From NCBI GenBank assembly GCA_964030475.1, contig CAXIPT010000006.1, positions 4,676,917 through 4,740,916 of the forward strand: a stretch of 64,000 nucleotides of DNA. Reading direction: 5' to 3'. The stretch comes from Tethya wilhelma. Lineage: Eukaryota; Porifera; Demospongiae; Tethyida; Tethyidae. A program made the translations under genes and the position numbers. How positions within the stretch are numbered: position 1 is the stretch's first letter; every line of letters begins with the position of its first letter. Shown here piece after piece: positions 1-12,134 of the stretch. Below the pieces are notes generated by a model, which did no database searches, had not been told where the DNA came from, and saw only the letters and a list, made by a program, of their open reading frames with translations.

Positions 1-41
<41 letters not shown>

Positions 42-50
42 ACATACACA
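1..50. repeat. (CA)n microsatellite at the window edge
   Basis: Nearly pure CA dinucleotide run, decaying into CATACA. It ends about 40 bases before the first RhoGEF acceptor at 88/89 and is the tail of an intron whose 5' exon lies outside the window. Confidence 0.95.
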
Positions 51-88
51 CTCGTACAGATTCCCAAGGCCCTCCCATTGTGCCTCAG

Positions 89-3000
89 GTCATCACCACG
101 GAATACTCCGACCCGATGACAACCAGCTCCACAGAGGAGCTACTCAGCATGGATGACTCTCACAGTGATCAAAGTCGCCACAACTCCAGCCTTCCTCTTC
201 AAAGAACAGCCAGCGAAGATGTCAAGAAAGTGTCCCCCGAGGCTTTTCCTCTCGGCCAGAAGACCACCCACTCTCTCACAGCCTCCCTGGAGGTCTTGGA
301 CGGGGGGAGCAGTCAGAAGAGGAAGGAGAAGACGGGGGAACGGGAGAGTACAAGGGTAGAGGATGAACAGGAACAGCGATCTTTAAGTACTCTCGATTCA
401 GTACCAACTCCTGAACCAGCTCTCAACGTGCAGACCATTTCAACATCTGCCCCCGATCTTATTTTAGCTTCGAACGTAACAGGCCCTCTTTCAGAGCACC
501 ATCGGGACTTTATCCATCATGGCTTCATACCTGTGGAAGATTCGCTGATGGAGCACCGATCTCTGAGGCAGATCGTATCAGCATCACCTGTGTCAGACGA
601 TCAGACCGAGACTGATACTAACCACAATGATTTGAGCACGACCAGCGCAGAAGATGGTTTTATAATCCTCTCCAGCCCTCAATCCTCCACAGAATGTGAG
701 ATAACCAAGAGAGAAGCCAGCGGAGAGAGTAAGAGCTCTCAAATGACAACCCCCGATTTGACTACAAGCCAACAAAACACTGCCGATGCTAATAATGACA
801 GGGGTGAAGTGAACGATCCCCCTGTTGTTGAGCGAGAGAAGAGACTGTCCTCCTCCACGCCCACTCACAGTCGACTCAAGTCCCACCGAAGGAGCCTGAG
901 TGCGTCAGATGCCGAGGCTGCGAGGAAACTTGCTGTGGAGTTCATCGACACGTGCGAGAGTGCTGAGACCCTGTCCACGACTTCTGACCACAATTGGAAC
1001 ACTTTTATCCCCATGGCCGATATTGTGGAAGGCCACGCCCAGAGTCACGACAATGGGCACCACCTCAAGGGAGGGGAGAGGGAGGATCGGTCGCGGGCCA
1101 GCAGCATGAGGACCAACGAGACTAGCAGTCGGCACGAGTCGGAGGAGGAGTCTAGCAATGAGGACGACGGGGATTTCCTGTCTGCTAAAGAGTCCGTTTC
1201 GCAGATCTCTCTGGAATATCAAATATCGAATCAGTCGACGACGTCACTCGAACAGGAAGAGGATCGTACTAACGAGGCGATTGACGGGGTGACCCCTACC
1301 TTTCAACCCTCGTCAACAGAAGTGGCTCTCAGAAATGCTGCAAAGAGGCGTCTCCTCAAGACTGTCCCCGTCACAAATCGCTACTCGGCCGATTTTTCTG
1401 TCACGATCGACGAGGAGACGGATGACGAGCAGTCCCCCTCTCCCCCCAGCACCATCCAACGCTCCCGCCCTCACAGACGCATCCACAGCACCTCGGCAGC
1501 ACTGAGCATGCCCAATGAGCCCGCTCCAGAGGCAGGCGGTACTGCGGTACGTAGCAAGGGGGAATCTGTGGCAAAAGACCAGCCACTCCACCTGACAGTG
1601 CCCGCCGAGAATAAGACAAGTGGTGATTCTGTGTTTGCCTCTGACCACGATGTACTGACACCGTCTGATATTGATGTGAGCCTGGAGAGCAGCTTGGATC
1701 AGAGCCACTCTTCAAGTGTGTCTGTCTCTGTCGCAACAAACTCACCAAAATCATCCACAAAAAAGAAGTTCCTACGATCACCTCTTCTCCAGAGAAAGGG
1801 GACGGAAAAAGACTCACCCACCACCAAACGAAAGGGAGGACTAAAGAAAGAAGATGTTGTGCCAACTATGCAAAAACTTCGTGATTTGATAAACGTAGCC
1901 GAGGTTCCTACAGTGAGCCAGTCCTCTGACGACAGTGATACGACCGTTGGTGATCACATCCCCTCTCGTGTGGCCAGTGCCCTCAGCTCAAAGGGAACCG
2001 ACGAAAGTGCCAGCACCAACCTGGCAAGAAGTGCCTCCAGCGTCTCTGATTCTGTCGTCTATGGAGAAGAGACCGAAAGAAATCGATCTCTGTCAAATCC
2101 CCGCAGTCCCCTCAACACCTCGGTGTGTGCCGAAGGTAGGCAGTCTTCGTCCAGTCTGGACTACATCCCAGGCTCGCCACTAGCTGTCCGCAAGCAGCAA
2201 CAGTTGACGGATTTGTCCGGCAACCACCCCCCTTCTCCCCTCCTCTCTCACCTCTACAAGAGCCCACCCGGATCGAGTAACCAACTGGCGGATAGAAGTC
2301 GCCTCTCCAACAGTCCAAGCCCCGTTCTACCTAGCTCCCCCGCCAAGGAGTGTGAGACCGTTACTAGTCCGGTACCAACTGATGAGACACGTGTGGAAGA
2401 GGACGAACTGAGGAGCAGTGCTTCCGAAGCTTCCATCGTAAAACTGCCATTTTCTCCCAATCGCAAGGCTCTGAAGAAACAAGCCATGAGTGTGGATGAA
2501 GGGTCCACATTCATCGGCAGAACACAGTCCAGTCCCGAGCCTGCCTTCATGCACGGGGACATCTTGGAAGAGCTGCGTGAAGAGGAGGAGGTGAAGGAAA
2601 CATCGCGAGAGAAAGAGAGCAAGGTCAAGAGACTCGTTCGTGGAGAGTTCTTCCGCAGGTCGAGGCCAAACAAGAAACTCCAGAAGGTTCAAAACAAGAG
2701 CAACGAGGTGGAGCAGATCCAAGACCCTGTTGTGGCCTTGCAACCCCATCAGGCCATTGCAAAACCACTTCGACCCAAATCGGCTCGAACAAGACCCAAG
2801 ATCGAAGAGGATACCTTCAAGTTTTACTCGCCGGACGAATACAACACAGAACTAGCACAACAGCAGCAACAGCAGCAGCAGTTGGCCTGCCCTCCACCTC
2901 ATGCCATCACTGTACACCGGTCGGCTAGCATGCAGGTTGGAATCAGTAAGCTACAAGGTGGGGCGGCCACCGGCGGTCATGCCCGATCCTCAAGCACACA

Positions 3001-4106
3001 GATCAACTCCAAGTACCATGATAAGAGAATGTCCCGATACAATTCTGACGATGCTTTAGTGTCACCGTCGAGAAAGGCCGAGCAACATCCCCTGAGTCCC
3101 GTAGAGGAGAGATCGGCAAGAAGTACCAGTCCCATGGTCCCTGGCGACCACATCACCTCCTCCACCTCTCCACAGTTAACGACCTCGTCTGCTCAGGGGG
3201 TGGCCATGATCAGCGGGGAATCGGAGAACGAAGAGCCAACTCAAGAAGCCGAGCAACTCGCCCGAACCATTTCAATGAGCTATCCCGAGCTGGCCATACA
3301 GGACGAGCCCTCCTGGGACAAGACCATTGATCGGAGGTTGTACAAGAAGCTGAACAAGGCAGAGAGAGAGAGACAGGCCATTCTCCACGAGCTTTTACAG
3401 ACAGAGAAACACCACTTTAGAGCTTTGCACGTCTTGAAACTCATCTTCCGTCAGAATCTCATCAAGCACGTTTCAGAGAGTTCACTGTTGCAGATGTTCC
3501 CAGAGTTAGACAGCCTCATCGCCATCAGCGATGGATTCATAAAGAAACTGGAGGCCAAGAAGAACGGGATAATGATTGACGATTTCAGTGACGTTCTCCT
3601 TGATCAGTTCTCGGGTGAGAGTCAGGAGAGGATGTACGAAGCATTTGGTTCGTTCTGTCGCCACCAGCTAGCAGCCACCGAGATCTACCGAGAGCACATG
3701 AAGAAGAAACCGTTCGCCAAGCACATGAAAGACTTGCACAGCCTGAAAGAATGCCAGCGATTGACCCTCCCAGACTACTACACCCGTGTGAGCCAGCGTC
3801 TCTCAAAGCTCCTCACTTTGATTCAACGTTTGGCGAAGAAGACTGAAGCTCTGAAGCTAAACCACGCCGAACGGGTCCACAAGAGCCTTGGACAGCTCCA
3901 GACGCTCATGTCCAACATCGACCAGAGTGTTGAGGACCACAAGAATAGGATGGCAGCAGTTTACATCCAGAACAGGCTGGAGGTGACGCTGCCTAGGTCA
4001 ACAAAAAATAGGAAGGACCTCAAGTGCTTGAATCTGGCAGCTCAGGATAGAAAGTTGAGGAAACGTGGAGAGGCAATGTGGACGCATCACGGAAAACAGC
4101 TCTGTA

Positions 4107-4150
<44 letters not shown>

Positions 4151-4917
4151 AGTGCATGTCCAAATGTACATATATGACTGTTTTCCCAGATACATTTGAG
4201 TAAACACACTAATGTACATTTCCCATGTTATTGATAGTGAAATGCCCCCGTCTACTCCACTGCCTTTTACAGTCAATCCCTTCCTCCATTGAATGTACTC
4301 TTATCTCTGTAGTAGCACAAACACCCATTAGCGTTGAACAAACAATGTACATGAAAAGAATGACTGTTTTGGAGTAGACGCAATCGCCAGAAAAAACTTC
4401 CCCCATTGTCATGTGATGCTGTGGTATAAAAAACTTTCAGAAACACACAAGATTTACTTGCAGATATTCAGTTGAAGTGCATCAAATCTAGTTGCTATAT
4501 GTGTTCAGAAAACAGCTGATTTTTGATTGAAAATCTGTCAACTAATAAGTAATTTCAAGCCTTTTGTTTGAAAGAAGTAATTACTGTATTTGGTGTTTCT
4601 GCTTCTCATTGTCTTCCCTCCAGATGTCCAAGTGGTGCTGGTGACTGACCTCCTTGTGCTGTTGACAGAGAGAGACCAGAAGTACCACTTAGCAACACTC
4701 CAAGATCTCAAGGTGAGCTAGTTATACACACAAACTTACTGCCATGACATTTATTGAGATAGACAGTAGGGACAGCTTACGTGGTTTCTCTATACTACAT
4801 ATATACTGTCTTTCTCGAGGTAAAGTCGTTAGCGACTGGGAATGAAGCTAGTGAAATGTATACACTCCACTTATATTTAACCTCTTTTGAGTCTCAGTAT
4901 AATAGAATTATTACACA

Positions 4918-4958
<41 letters not shown>

Positions 4959-7900
4959 GGTATGTGCAGCCTCCTGTTATCAGACTGTATGATCTTCACG
5001 TCCGTCTCAACGCAGCTGTGAAGGCTGGGGTACAGCTCCTCCTCTTGGAGCAGGGCAACCAGCCTGAGATGTTCAGGTTGGAGTTCCTCACAAAGAAAGA
5101 AGCTAAAGAGTAAGTCATGCAAAGATTCTGAAACAAGACCAAGAATGTTTCAGTCTAGGAAGGCCCTATGACAATGGGACTAGCACCACTGTGATCAGCT
5201 CAAAGAGATCTTTTAAATGATTTGGTTTAATACTAGATTTGGTTTTACTCAAATTTCACCAAATACCATGAACTGTATGATTTGTCATTTTCAAATTCTA
5301 TATAAAGCACACTATCTTATAGCATTTTATATCTCTCTTTGAGCTGATTACAATGGTGCAAGTCCCAACTTCGTACGACCTTCCTAGACTGAGATATGGT
5401 CAGTGTTGATTAGTACGATGCTTCGTATAAATTAAAGCATCTTTGTAATAGTAATTATAATAATCGTGTCGATTGCTCCGCCCCCTCAGGTGGGAGAGTA
5501 CATTGAACACTGCCATTGAAGAGTGCAGACAGAAAGGACTAAAGTGTGGTAAGTCACGTCAGCATTATATGTAAAATCAAAAAAAATATTTGTGTTTCAA
5601 TTGTAAAATTAACATACATGTAAGTTCTTGCCTGGTTATTATCGATTTTGATGTCCATAGTACGAAATGAAATAACCCATGCGATTGTACAATCAGTATA
5701 AGATAAAATAATTTTGTGCTATCAAAAGATTTAAATTAAAGTTCTTGCCTGGTAATTATGAATACCACTTGATGTGTGTGTGTAGAGTTCTTTGGTGAGG
5801 AGAAGGTCTTGTCTGGTGACGAGGAAAGACGTTCTGAGGGAAAGGAAGGGGACAGCGACCAGGAGGAGGCAACGGCCATCATGACCTCCAGACAACCCTC
5901 CTTCCGATCAACCTACTCCAGCAGTCCAAAGTGAGTTGGTCATCACTATATCACTATCACTTGTTGTTTGTTTGTTTGTTTGTTTGTTTGTTTGTTTGTT
6001 TGTTTGTTTCTAAAGATGATAAATCAGTTTATTGAAAGAGCATAGAAATAGCTTATGGAACGCCATATGCGACAAAAATAAAGTTTTCAGTTATTGTGAT
6101 TTGCGATTGAACATTTCCGATTTCCGATTGATAATTTCTGATTTTTAATTATTGATTTCTGATTTCTGATTTTTGATTTTTGATTTTTGATTTCTGATAT
6201 CTGATATCTGATTGTCGATTTTTGATTTCTGATGTCTGACTTTTGATTTTTGATTTTTGATTTCTGATATCTGATATCTGATTGTCGATTTTTGATTTCT
6301 GAAATCTGATATCTGATTGTCGATTTTTGATTTCTGATTTTTGATTTTGATTGTCGATTTTGATTTCTGATTTTGATTTTTCTTGCCGATTTTGAATTTT
6401 TGATTGTCGATTTTTAGTGTCGATTTTTGATTTTTGATCTTTGATTTTTGATTTTTGATTTCTGATTTTTGATTTGATTTTTGATTTTTTTATTGTAGAT
6501 TTTTGATTTCTGATTGTCAAAATCGACAATCAAAATCAGAAATCAGAAATCAAAAATCGACAATCAGATATCAGATATTAGAAATCAAAAATCAAAATCA
6601 AAAATCAAAAATCAGAAATCAGAAATTATCAATCGGAAATCGGAAATGTTCAATCGCAAATCACAATAACTGAAAACTTTATTTTTGTCGCATATGGCGG
6701 CGTTCCATAATAGCTAGCTTCAAAAGAAATTTGAAAAGAATGATTTCAATCAGCTAAATCTATTCAGTGAAAGAGCATAAAAATTAGCCTTGTTCCCAAG
6801 GTTATATATAAGCGGGGAAGGAGCCTGGGAACAAGGCTGCGTAGAAATAGCTCTGAAAGAAATTTAAAAAGAATCATTTCAATCAGCTTTCACTTCAGAC
6901 TTGCTCTTTCATCTTGCAATCTCTTTTCCCCCTGACCAATCACAGCTCAAGAAGGATACAGCGAGCCAAAGAGAGCCTTGAACTAGCTGCTCGTCTTCTC
7001 AGCATTTCATCACAGAGCTCTACCCTCACTGGCGACACTGGCTCCGCCCAGAGACACCAAGGAGCGGCTGCCGTTGCTAACCTCTCAAAGAACCCCATCA
7101 CTCGAGAGAGTCCAAAGAATCGCAACAGATCTCAGACCATCCAACAGATTGGAGCACCGCGGCCCAAGACGGCTTACTTCACAAATGATGATGATGAGAA
7201 CACTAACAAGAGTGCAACCTTTGCTGCCCAGTCCGGGGAACATGTGATCTCGCCCCCCATTCCTCCCCCGTCCGCCCAGAAGAAGACAAAGAGCGAGAGA
7301 AGGCGAGGGAAGTTGGACAGGAGTTCGACGTTTCGTAGCAAAGAGAAGGACAAGGAGAGAGAGAAGAAGGCGGACAGTGGGACCGCCACTGGGGATGGAG
7401 GAGAGGGGTTTCGTATCCTCGAGCAACGTTACATCGAGTGCGTGGCCGGACTGAAGGAGGCCCTGGAGGAGACGATGGTGAGTTGGATGAATGAAACTGA
7501 TTTTTTACTGTTTGAGTTAGTGTTCAGTGAAACATTTGTGTTCACTGTTGCTCAAGAACTAAGTCATTGCTAATTTTTAGTGGTAAAAATTCTTACATAA
7601 CTATCAACTAAATTTATTTGTTATCATTTTTGTTTTGTGTTTCAGGAAGCATCAGAGGCGAAGGACGAGGAAATTCTAAAGCTCCGAAACGAAGTTGAGT
7701 CGTTGAAGGAGACCATCCGTGACCTTGAAGACGAGCGCAGCGAGGATCACCACCAGGGAAACACTAACGGGATGATCCCTCGGCACTCCCCCCGCTCCTC
7801 TCCCCCTCAACCGAGACCCCACTCGATCCACATCGACCTCTCGGAGCATGAGGACACACTCGCAAGATTAGTGGCGGGCGAAGGACCGGCTCCCCCTACT

Positions 7901-9468
7901 AAGAGTGAATTCCTGGTCGTTATGACTAATCACAATAACGAGGTTGTCAATAGCAACGCTACAAAGTGTCANATCGACAATCAGATATCAGATATCAGAA
8001 ATCAAAAATCAAAAATCAGAAATCAATAATCAAAAATCAGAAATTATCAATCGGAAATCGGAAATGTTCAATCGCAAATCACAATAACTGAAAACTTTAT
8101 TTTTATCACATATGGCGTTCCATAATAGCTAGCTTCAAAAGAAATTTGAAAAGAATGATTTCAATCAGCTAAATCTATTCAGTGAAAGAGCATAAAAATT
8201 AGCCTCGTTCCCAGAATATATATACGCGGGGAAGGAGCCTGGGAACGAGGCTACGTAGAAATAGCTCTGAAAGAAATGTGAAAAGAATCCATTTCAATCA
8301 GCTTTCACTTCAGACTTGCTCTTTCATCTTGCAATCTCTCTTCTCCCTGACCAATCACAGCTCAAGAAGGATACAGCGAGCCAAAGAGAGCCTTGAACTA
8401 GCTGCTCGTCTCCTCAGCATTTCATCACAGAGCTCTACCCTCACTAGCGACACTGGCTCTGCCCAGAGACACCAAGGAGCGGCGGCCGTTGCTAACCTCA
8501 CAAAGAACCCCATCACTCGAGAGAGTCCAAAGAATCGCAACAGATCTCAGACCATCCAACAGATTGGAGCACCGCGGCCCAAGACGGCTTACTTCACAAA
8601 TGATGATGATGAGAACACTAACAAGAGTGCAACCTTTGCTGCCCAGTCCGGGGAACATGTGATCTCGCCCCCCATTCCTCCCCCGTCCGCCCAGAAGAAG
8701 ACAAAGAGCGAGAGAAGGCGAGGGAAGTTGGACAGGAGTTCGACGTTTCGTAGCAAAGAGAAGGACAAGGAGAGAGAGAAGAAGGCGGACAGTGGGACCG
8801 CCACTGGGGATGGAGGAGAGGGGTTTCGTATCCTCGAGCAACGTTACATCGAGTGCGTGGCCGGACTGAAGGAGGCCCTGGAGGAGACGATGGTGAGTTG
8901 GATGAATGAAACTGATTTTTTACTGTTTGAGTTAGTGTTCAGTGAAACATTTGTGTTCACTGTTGCTCAAGAACTAAGTCATTGCTAATTTTTAGTGGTA
9001 AAAATTCTTACATAACTATCAACTAAATTTATTTGTTATCATTTTTGTTTTGTGTTTCAGGAAGCATCAGAGGCGAAGGACGAGGAAATTCTAAAGCTCC
9101 GAAACGAAGTTGAGTCGTTGAAGGAGACCATCCGTGACCTTGAAGACGAGCGCAGCGAGGATCACCACCAGGGAAACACTAACGGGATGATCCCTCGGCA
9201 CTCCCCCCGCTCCTCTCCCCCTCAACCGAGACCCCACTCGATCCACATCGACCTCTCGGAGCATGAGGACACACTCGCAAGATTAGTGGCGGGCGAAGGA
9301 CCGGCTCCCCCTACTAAGAGTGAATTCCTGGTCGTTATGACTAATCACAATAACGAGGTTGTCAATAGCAACGCTACAAAGTGTCAGACTGCTTCTATTC
9401 CCGAGCAAGAGGAGGAGGAGGATGAGGAGAGTGGAGTCGTGAGGATAAGAGGAGGGTCCAGAACCTGA
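89..9468 (+). CDS. Lbc-family Rho guanine nucleotide exchange factor (ARHGEF2/18/28, AKAP13-like), 5'-partial
   Basis: Activates Rho GTPases by GDP/GTP exchange, probably at the cortex or cytoskeleton. Exons read from the sequence: 89-4103, 4624-4712, 4970-5109, 5490-5548, 5786-5930, 8361-8892 and 9061-9468; phases agree throughout (about 1795 visible residues). The first exon is a 4 kb block of Ser/Thr-rich disordered protein with a polyQ run at 2857-2883. A DH domain follows at about visible residues 1095-1290 (ILHELLQTEKHHFRALHVLK, then LLDQFSGESQERM). The PH domain is spread over the next exons (VVLVTDLLVLLTERDQKY, PPVIRLYDLHVRLN). The last exon holds a coiled coil (LKLRNEVESLKETIRDLEDE). 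DH-PH-coiled coil is the Lbc-type order; no C1 domain is seen, but the 5' end is missing. The last two exons also occur at 6946-7477 and 7646-7971 in a duplicated haplotype block and should be counted once. Confidence 0.88.
5151..5391. mobile_element. Inverted-repeat element (MITE-like), family B, copy 1
   Basis: Begins CAGTCTAGGAAGG and ends with its reverse complement CCTTCCTAGACTG. Inside, GATCAGCTCAAAGAGATC is mirrored by a GAGCTGATTACAATGGTGCAAGTCC arm. It lies in a RhoGEF intron. Related copies are at 25920-26218 and 58659-58927. No ORF inside, so non-autonomous. Confidence 0.75.
5963..6008. repeat. (TTTG)n tetranucleotide microsatellite
   Basis: About eleven TTTG/GTTT units in a RhoGEF intron, directly upstream of the family A inverted-repeat element. 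Confidence 0.9.
6056..6707. mobile_element. Foldback/MITE-like element, family A, with GATTTTT satellite core
   Basis: The outer arms start TGGAACGCCATATGCGACAA and end with the complementary sequence closing in CGTTCCA. TA flanks both sides, suggesting a TA target-site duplication (Tc1/mariner-like, inferred). The arms run well over 80 bases. The core is a degenerate array of TGATTTTTGATTTCTGATATC-type units on one strand, then their complement, so the whole element can fold on itself. The right arm recurs at 7973-8121 because of the assembly duplication. Confidence 0.75.
6556..7971. repeat. Duplicated block, copy 1 (RhoGEF last two exons), ends at single n
   Basis: Matches 7973-9386 with scattered substitutions and small indels, including synonymous and intronic changes. 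It carries a second copy of RhoGEF exons at 6946-7477 and 7646-7971, the latter cut short by the n at 7972. The pattern fits two haplotypes placed in tandem by the assembler, not a real gene duplication. Confidence 0.85.
6785..6842. mobile_element. Short inverted repeat TAGCCTTGTTCCCA, family C, copy 1
   Basis: TAGCCTTGTTCCCAAGG faces GCCTGGGAACAAGGCTGCG across a short AT-rich centre with AGCGGGGAAGG. Related to 8200-8257 (the same locus in the other copy) and 52420-52523. Confidence 0.6.
7973..9386. repeat. Duplicated block, copy 2 (RhoGEF last two exons, continuous with the stop codon)
   Basis: Second copy of 6556-7971. This copy continues past 9386 into the genuine stop codon at 9466-9468, so it supplies the usable exons 8361-8892 and 9061-9468. 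Differences from copy 1 in coding sequence are few and mostly silent or conservative. Confidence 0.85.
8200..8257. mobile_element. Short inverted repeat TAGCCTCGTTCCCAG, family C, copy in the second haplotype block
   Basis: Same arms as 6785-6842 but with AGCCTCGTTCCCAG and CCTGGGAACGAGGCTACG, so the arms co-vary (TTG/CAA in one copy, TCG/CGA in the other). Confidence 0.6.
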
Positions 9469-9529
9469 GGATGTGCTGCATTGTGTGGTGTGTGTTTGTG
9501 TATAGTTTGTATTAGGTGAGTTGACTGTA

Positions 9530-9560
<31 letters not shown>

Positions 9561-9947
9561 AGTAGGTTATAGTTTGTATACTTAATGCAATTACATCAAA
9601 TAGAGGGAGAAAGAATTCCCTAGGAATCTAGCACTAGCTAATGCCAAGTGATTCTCATTCTCTCTCAGCAGTTTTCTTGATATGTTTGATTTGTTCACCT
9701 CTGATTCTATTTCTGATTCTATTTCTCGTGTGCAGGTATACTGCGTGCAAGTTTATGACTGAGTCTTGACTGGTAATGCTGTTTTTGACAGAACTGTTTT
9801 ACTTTACCGAATTTTGCCGTCCGGTCTCAGAAAATGAAATCATTTTGGCTTTCTCTTTTACTTGTATTATTATTTTTGTGGAATTTCAGTTGATGTACTA
9901 TACATGTGTGTGTACATGTGTACGTGTGTGTGTGTGTGTACGTGTGT

Positions 9948-10003
<56 letters not shown>

Positions 10004-10326
10004 GTTTAAGTCATGAGAAACAAGTGTTGTAACTATTATTGCACATAAAATATTGACATTCGATATATTCAGCTTTGACACTAGTGATTTAGTTGTTGGG
10101 AAATGGTCGTCGTAACTACATATCAATGCTCTGACTATAGACTGTGCGCGATATGCAAAAGCGGTATTTCTGCTCAATGTATACAGAGTATACGGATGAT
10201 TTGTTGAAAGATCGATCCGTTTGAGAATATTTCTTATCTCTCCGTAGGCCATACCTGTGAGATCACAGGAAGATCATGTTTGAGATTTTTACAAAGCTGA
10301 TCTTTACCCAATTTGGAGAAAAAGTT
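9469..10326. other. RhoGEF 3' flank and intergenic DNA with GT arrays
   Basis: No convincing exon. Contains (GT)n at about 9528-9556 and a longer GT/TACGTG array at about 9903-10008. GGAAATGGTCGTCG at about 10099-10112 is one copy of a dispersed motif (see findings). The RhoGEF 3' UTR must lie here, but no clear AATAAA was found. Confidence 0.6.
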
Positions 10327-10338
10327 TGCGCATGCGCA
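10327..10338. promoter_or_regulatory. Palindromic NRF1-type site upstream of the KLF gene
   Basis: TGCGCATGCGCA is a perfect 12-base palindrome matching the NRF1/Ewg consensus, about 300 bases before the KLF start codon, with a further GCGCATGC at about 10450. A promoter role is inferred from position and motif. Confidence 0.5.
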
Positions 10339-10634
10339 CAATCTCAAACACGTGGTCAGTGCGATTGCTAATGAGCCCCGCCCATTTACATTTTCTTGCG
10401 TAACGGGAAGTAATAAAGCCACAACTTCCTGTCTAGTTTTGTTGCATTAGCGCATGCAACACACACCCTCCCACTGTTGCAAAAGAAGGCTGTGGCCCTT
10501 GGAGGTGTGAATCGAACGTTCGGTTTTCTCTTACTACAGACCTTCGAAATCAACTCGTTTTTGTCAGAAACTTGAAAAAGATTCAACTCCCATTCAAGTC
10601 CGATACAGTTCAACTCAAGAAAGGCGAGAAACGA

Positions 10635-12134
10635 ATGGCTACGGAAGGCATCATTCAAAGCGGGCCAACTCCCCCTTTCTCTCCTCAGTCTCAATCGAGC
10701 CACACCGCCTTCTTGACAGCGGACACACTCCCAACAATTAATGTGGATACTACTACCACAACAACTGCCACTCCAGTTTCAACTCAAAAGCCCAAACTGC
10801 CTGGCGAAGAGGCGAACACGACTGCTCCTGCTATCCAGAACAACAACTCAACAGCTCTATTTCTCGTTGCCAAGGTACTGGCTAATTTGAGCCAAGAGAC
10901 TTTGGCTAGGACGTGTTTGGCCGTGAATCCCGAGCGTTTTGTGACTCCATCCGAACCAACACCGCCTGCTTCTCTCACTTCTACTCCCATCACGACTACC
11001 AAGCCACAAGAACTGCTGTTTTCGGCGAACCAACTCACCGCGCAAAATGACCAACAGCAACAAAACGAACAGTTGCAGATCAAGACGGAGAAGACGGCGA
11101 CAGCAATTGGTGCCGTGCAGCAAAATCCAGACCTAGCGTTCATGAATATCGAATCTTTACTGAATGCTGCCACGAATGCCACTTCCAGCTCCGATGCGAT
11201 TCAGCCCAGCCCCCCTTCTCCGTCTTCGCCAACTGAAGCCGAATCGCAGAGTCTTTCTCAATCTCACAGCTCCTTCACGAGTTCCGTGAGCTCAATTTCA
11301 GGCACTGAGAGTCTTTCTCCACAGACCACACCAACTGGAGGGTCAGGAAAGCCCAAGAAACGTACGCATATCTGTCCTTGGGAAGCATGCGGCAAAGCAT
11401 ATGGCAAGAGTTCTCATTTGAAAGCTCACATCAGGACTCATACTGGAGAACGTCCCTATCCTTGCAGCTGGGAAGGCTGTGGAAAGAGATTTGCTCGTTC
11501 TGACGAGTTGGCACGTCACTTCCGTACCCACACCGGAGAGAAGCGATTTGCCTGTCCTGTCTGCGACAAACGCTTCATGCGTAGCGATCATCTCAGCAAG
11601 CACGTGAAACGTCATGCTGTGAATCAAGCTAAAGGTCGAGACCCGCTCGCTCTGAAAGGAAAAGCTCGAGCTGCAGCGGCTGCTGCTGCTTACCCCAGCC
11701 GAAGGGAGAGTGGGAATTCCGTCACCTCTCCGCTCACACCTGTCACGCCCATCACACCCCTCACTCCCATCACCCCCGGCTCCATCAAAGGATGGGACAC
11801 ACAGATCGCACTCATCCAACAACAACAACAAACGATGCATACCAAAGTCATTCCAAAGTCAGAGTCACCAGATACGCCCACCCCCACTGGTGCTGGACAG
11901 GAGCCAACTCTCACTACTGATGAACCAATGGATGCCGATCCACCTAGCCTCCCAGCAACCACCACAGCAGTAGCACTATCTTCCCAGCTCCCTGTACAAG
12001 CATCAATTGTTCCCATCACTGTGGCCAAGAGTATCTCTGCCACTACTCCCATTGGTACCCTCCTTCCAAGGAGTGAGCCTGGTACTACCACTACTGCTAT
12101 GATAGTGCTTACTACTCCCAATACACAAGCTTAA
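10635..12134 (+). CDS. Krüppel-like factor, three C2H2 zinc fingers
   Basis: Sequence-specific nuclear transcription factor of the SP/KLF family that should bind GC-box/CACCC sites. One uninterrupted exon encodes 499 residues from the first in-frame ATG; an upstream extension has only a TTG. The three fingers span residues 245-327. They have canonical spacing, the HTGERPY and HTGEKRF linkers, and the recognition helices [14 protein letters not shown] and RSDHLSK typical of the family. The N-terminal 244 residues are Ser/Thr/Pro/Gln-rich and open with [10 protein letters not shown]. Unlike most KLFs, about 170 residues follow the last finger, including [16 protein letters not shown] and a Q run. 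No SP-family Buttonhead box was seen just before the fingers. The exact KLF subgroup cannot be fixed from the fingers alone. Confidence 0.92.
   Translation: MATEGIIQSGPTPPFSPQSQSSHTAFLTADTLPTINVDTTTTTTATPVSTQKPKLPGEEANTTAPAIQNNNSTALFLVAKVLANLSQETLARTCLAVNPERFVTPSEPTPPASLTSTPITTTKPQELLFSANQLTAQNDQQQQNEQLQIKTEKTATAIGAVQQNPDLAFMNIESLLNAATNATSSSDAIQPSPPSPSSPTEAESQSLSQSHSSFTSSVSSISGTESLSPQTTPTGGSGKPKKRTHICPWEACGKAYGKSSHLKAHIRTHTGERPYPCSWEGCGKRFARSDELARHFRTHTGEKRFACPVCDKRFMRSDHLSKHVKRHAVNQAKGRDPLALKGKARAAAAAAAYPSRRESGNSVTSPLTPVTPITPLTPITPGSIKGWDTQIALIQQQQQTMHTKVIPKSESPDTPTPTGAGQEPTLTTDEPMDADPPSLPATTTAVALSSQLPVQASIVPITVAKSISATTPIGTLLPRSEPGTTTTAMIVLTTPNTQA

Noticed and set aside
153..3165. Several open frames of 60-150 codons on both strands inside the first RhoGEF exon
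   Set aside because: They overlap a single 4 kb reading frame with DH/PH continuity; they are shadow frames of GC-richer coding DNA.
6149..6529. Minus-strand 126-codon frame of IRNQKSKIKNQKSEI type
   Set aside because: Pure translation of the GATTTTT satellite in the foldback element.
6946..7971. A second RhoGEF-type gene
   Set aside because: Same exons as 8361-9386 with allelic-level differences, ending at a single n; duplicate haplotype rather than paralogue.
10784..12121. Antisense frames across the KLF gene (up to 165 codons)
   Set aside because: Mirror images of the zinc-finger and TP-rich coding sequence, with no splice or domain support.
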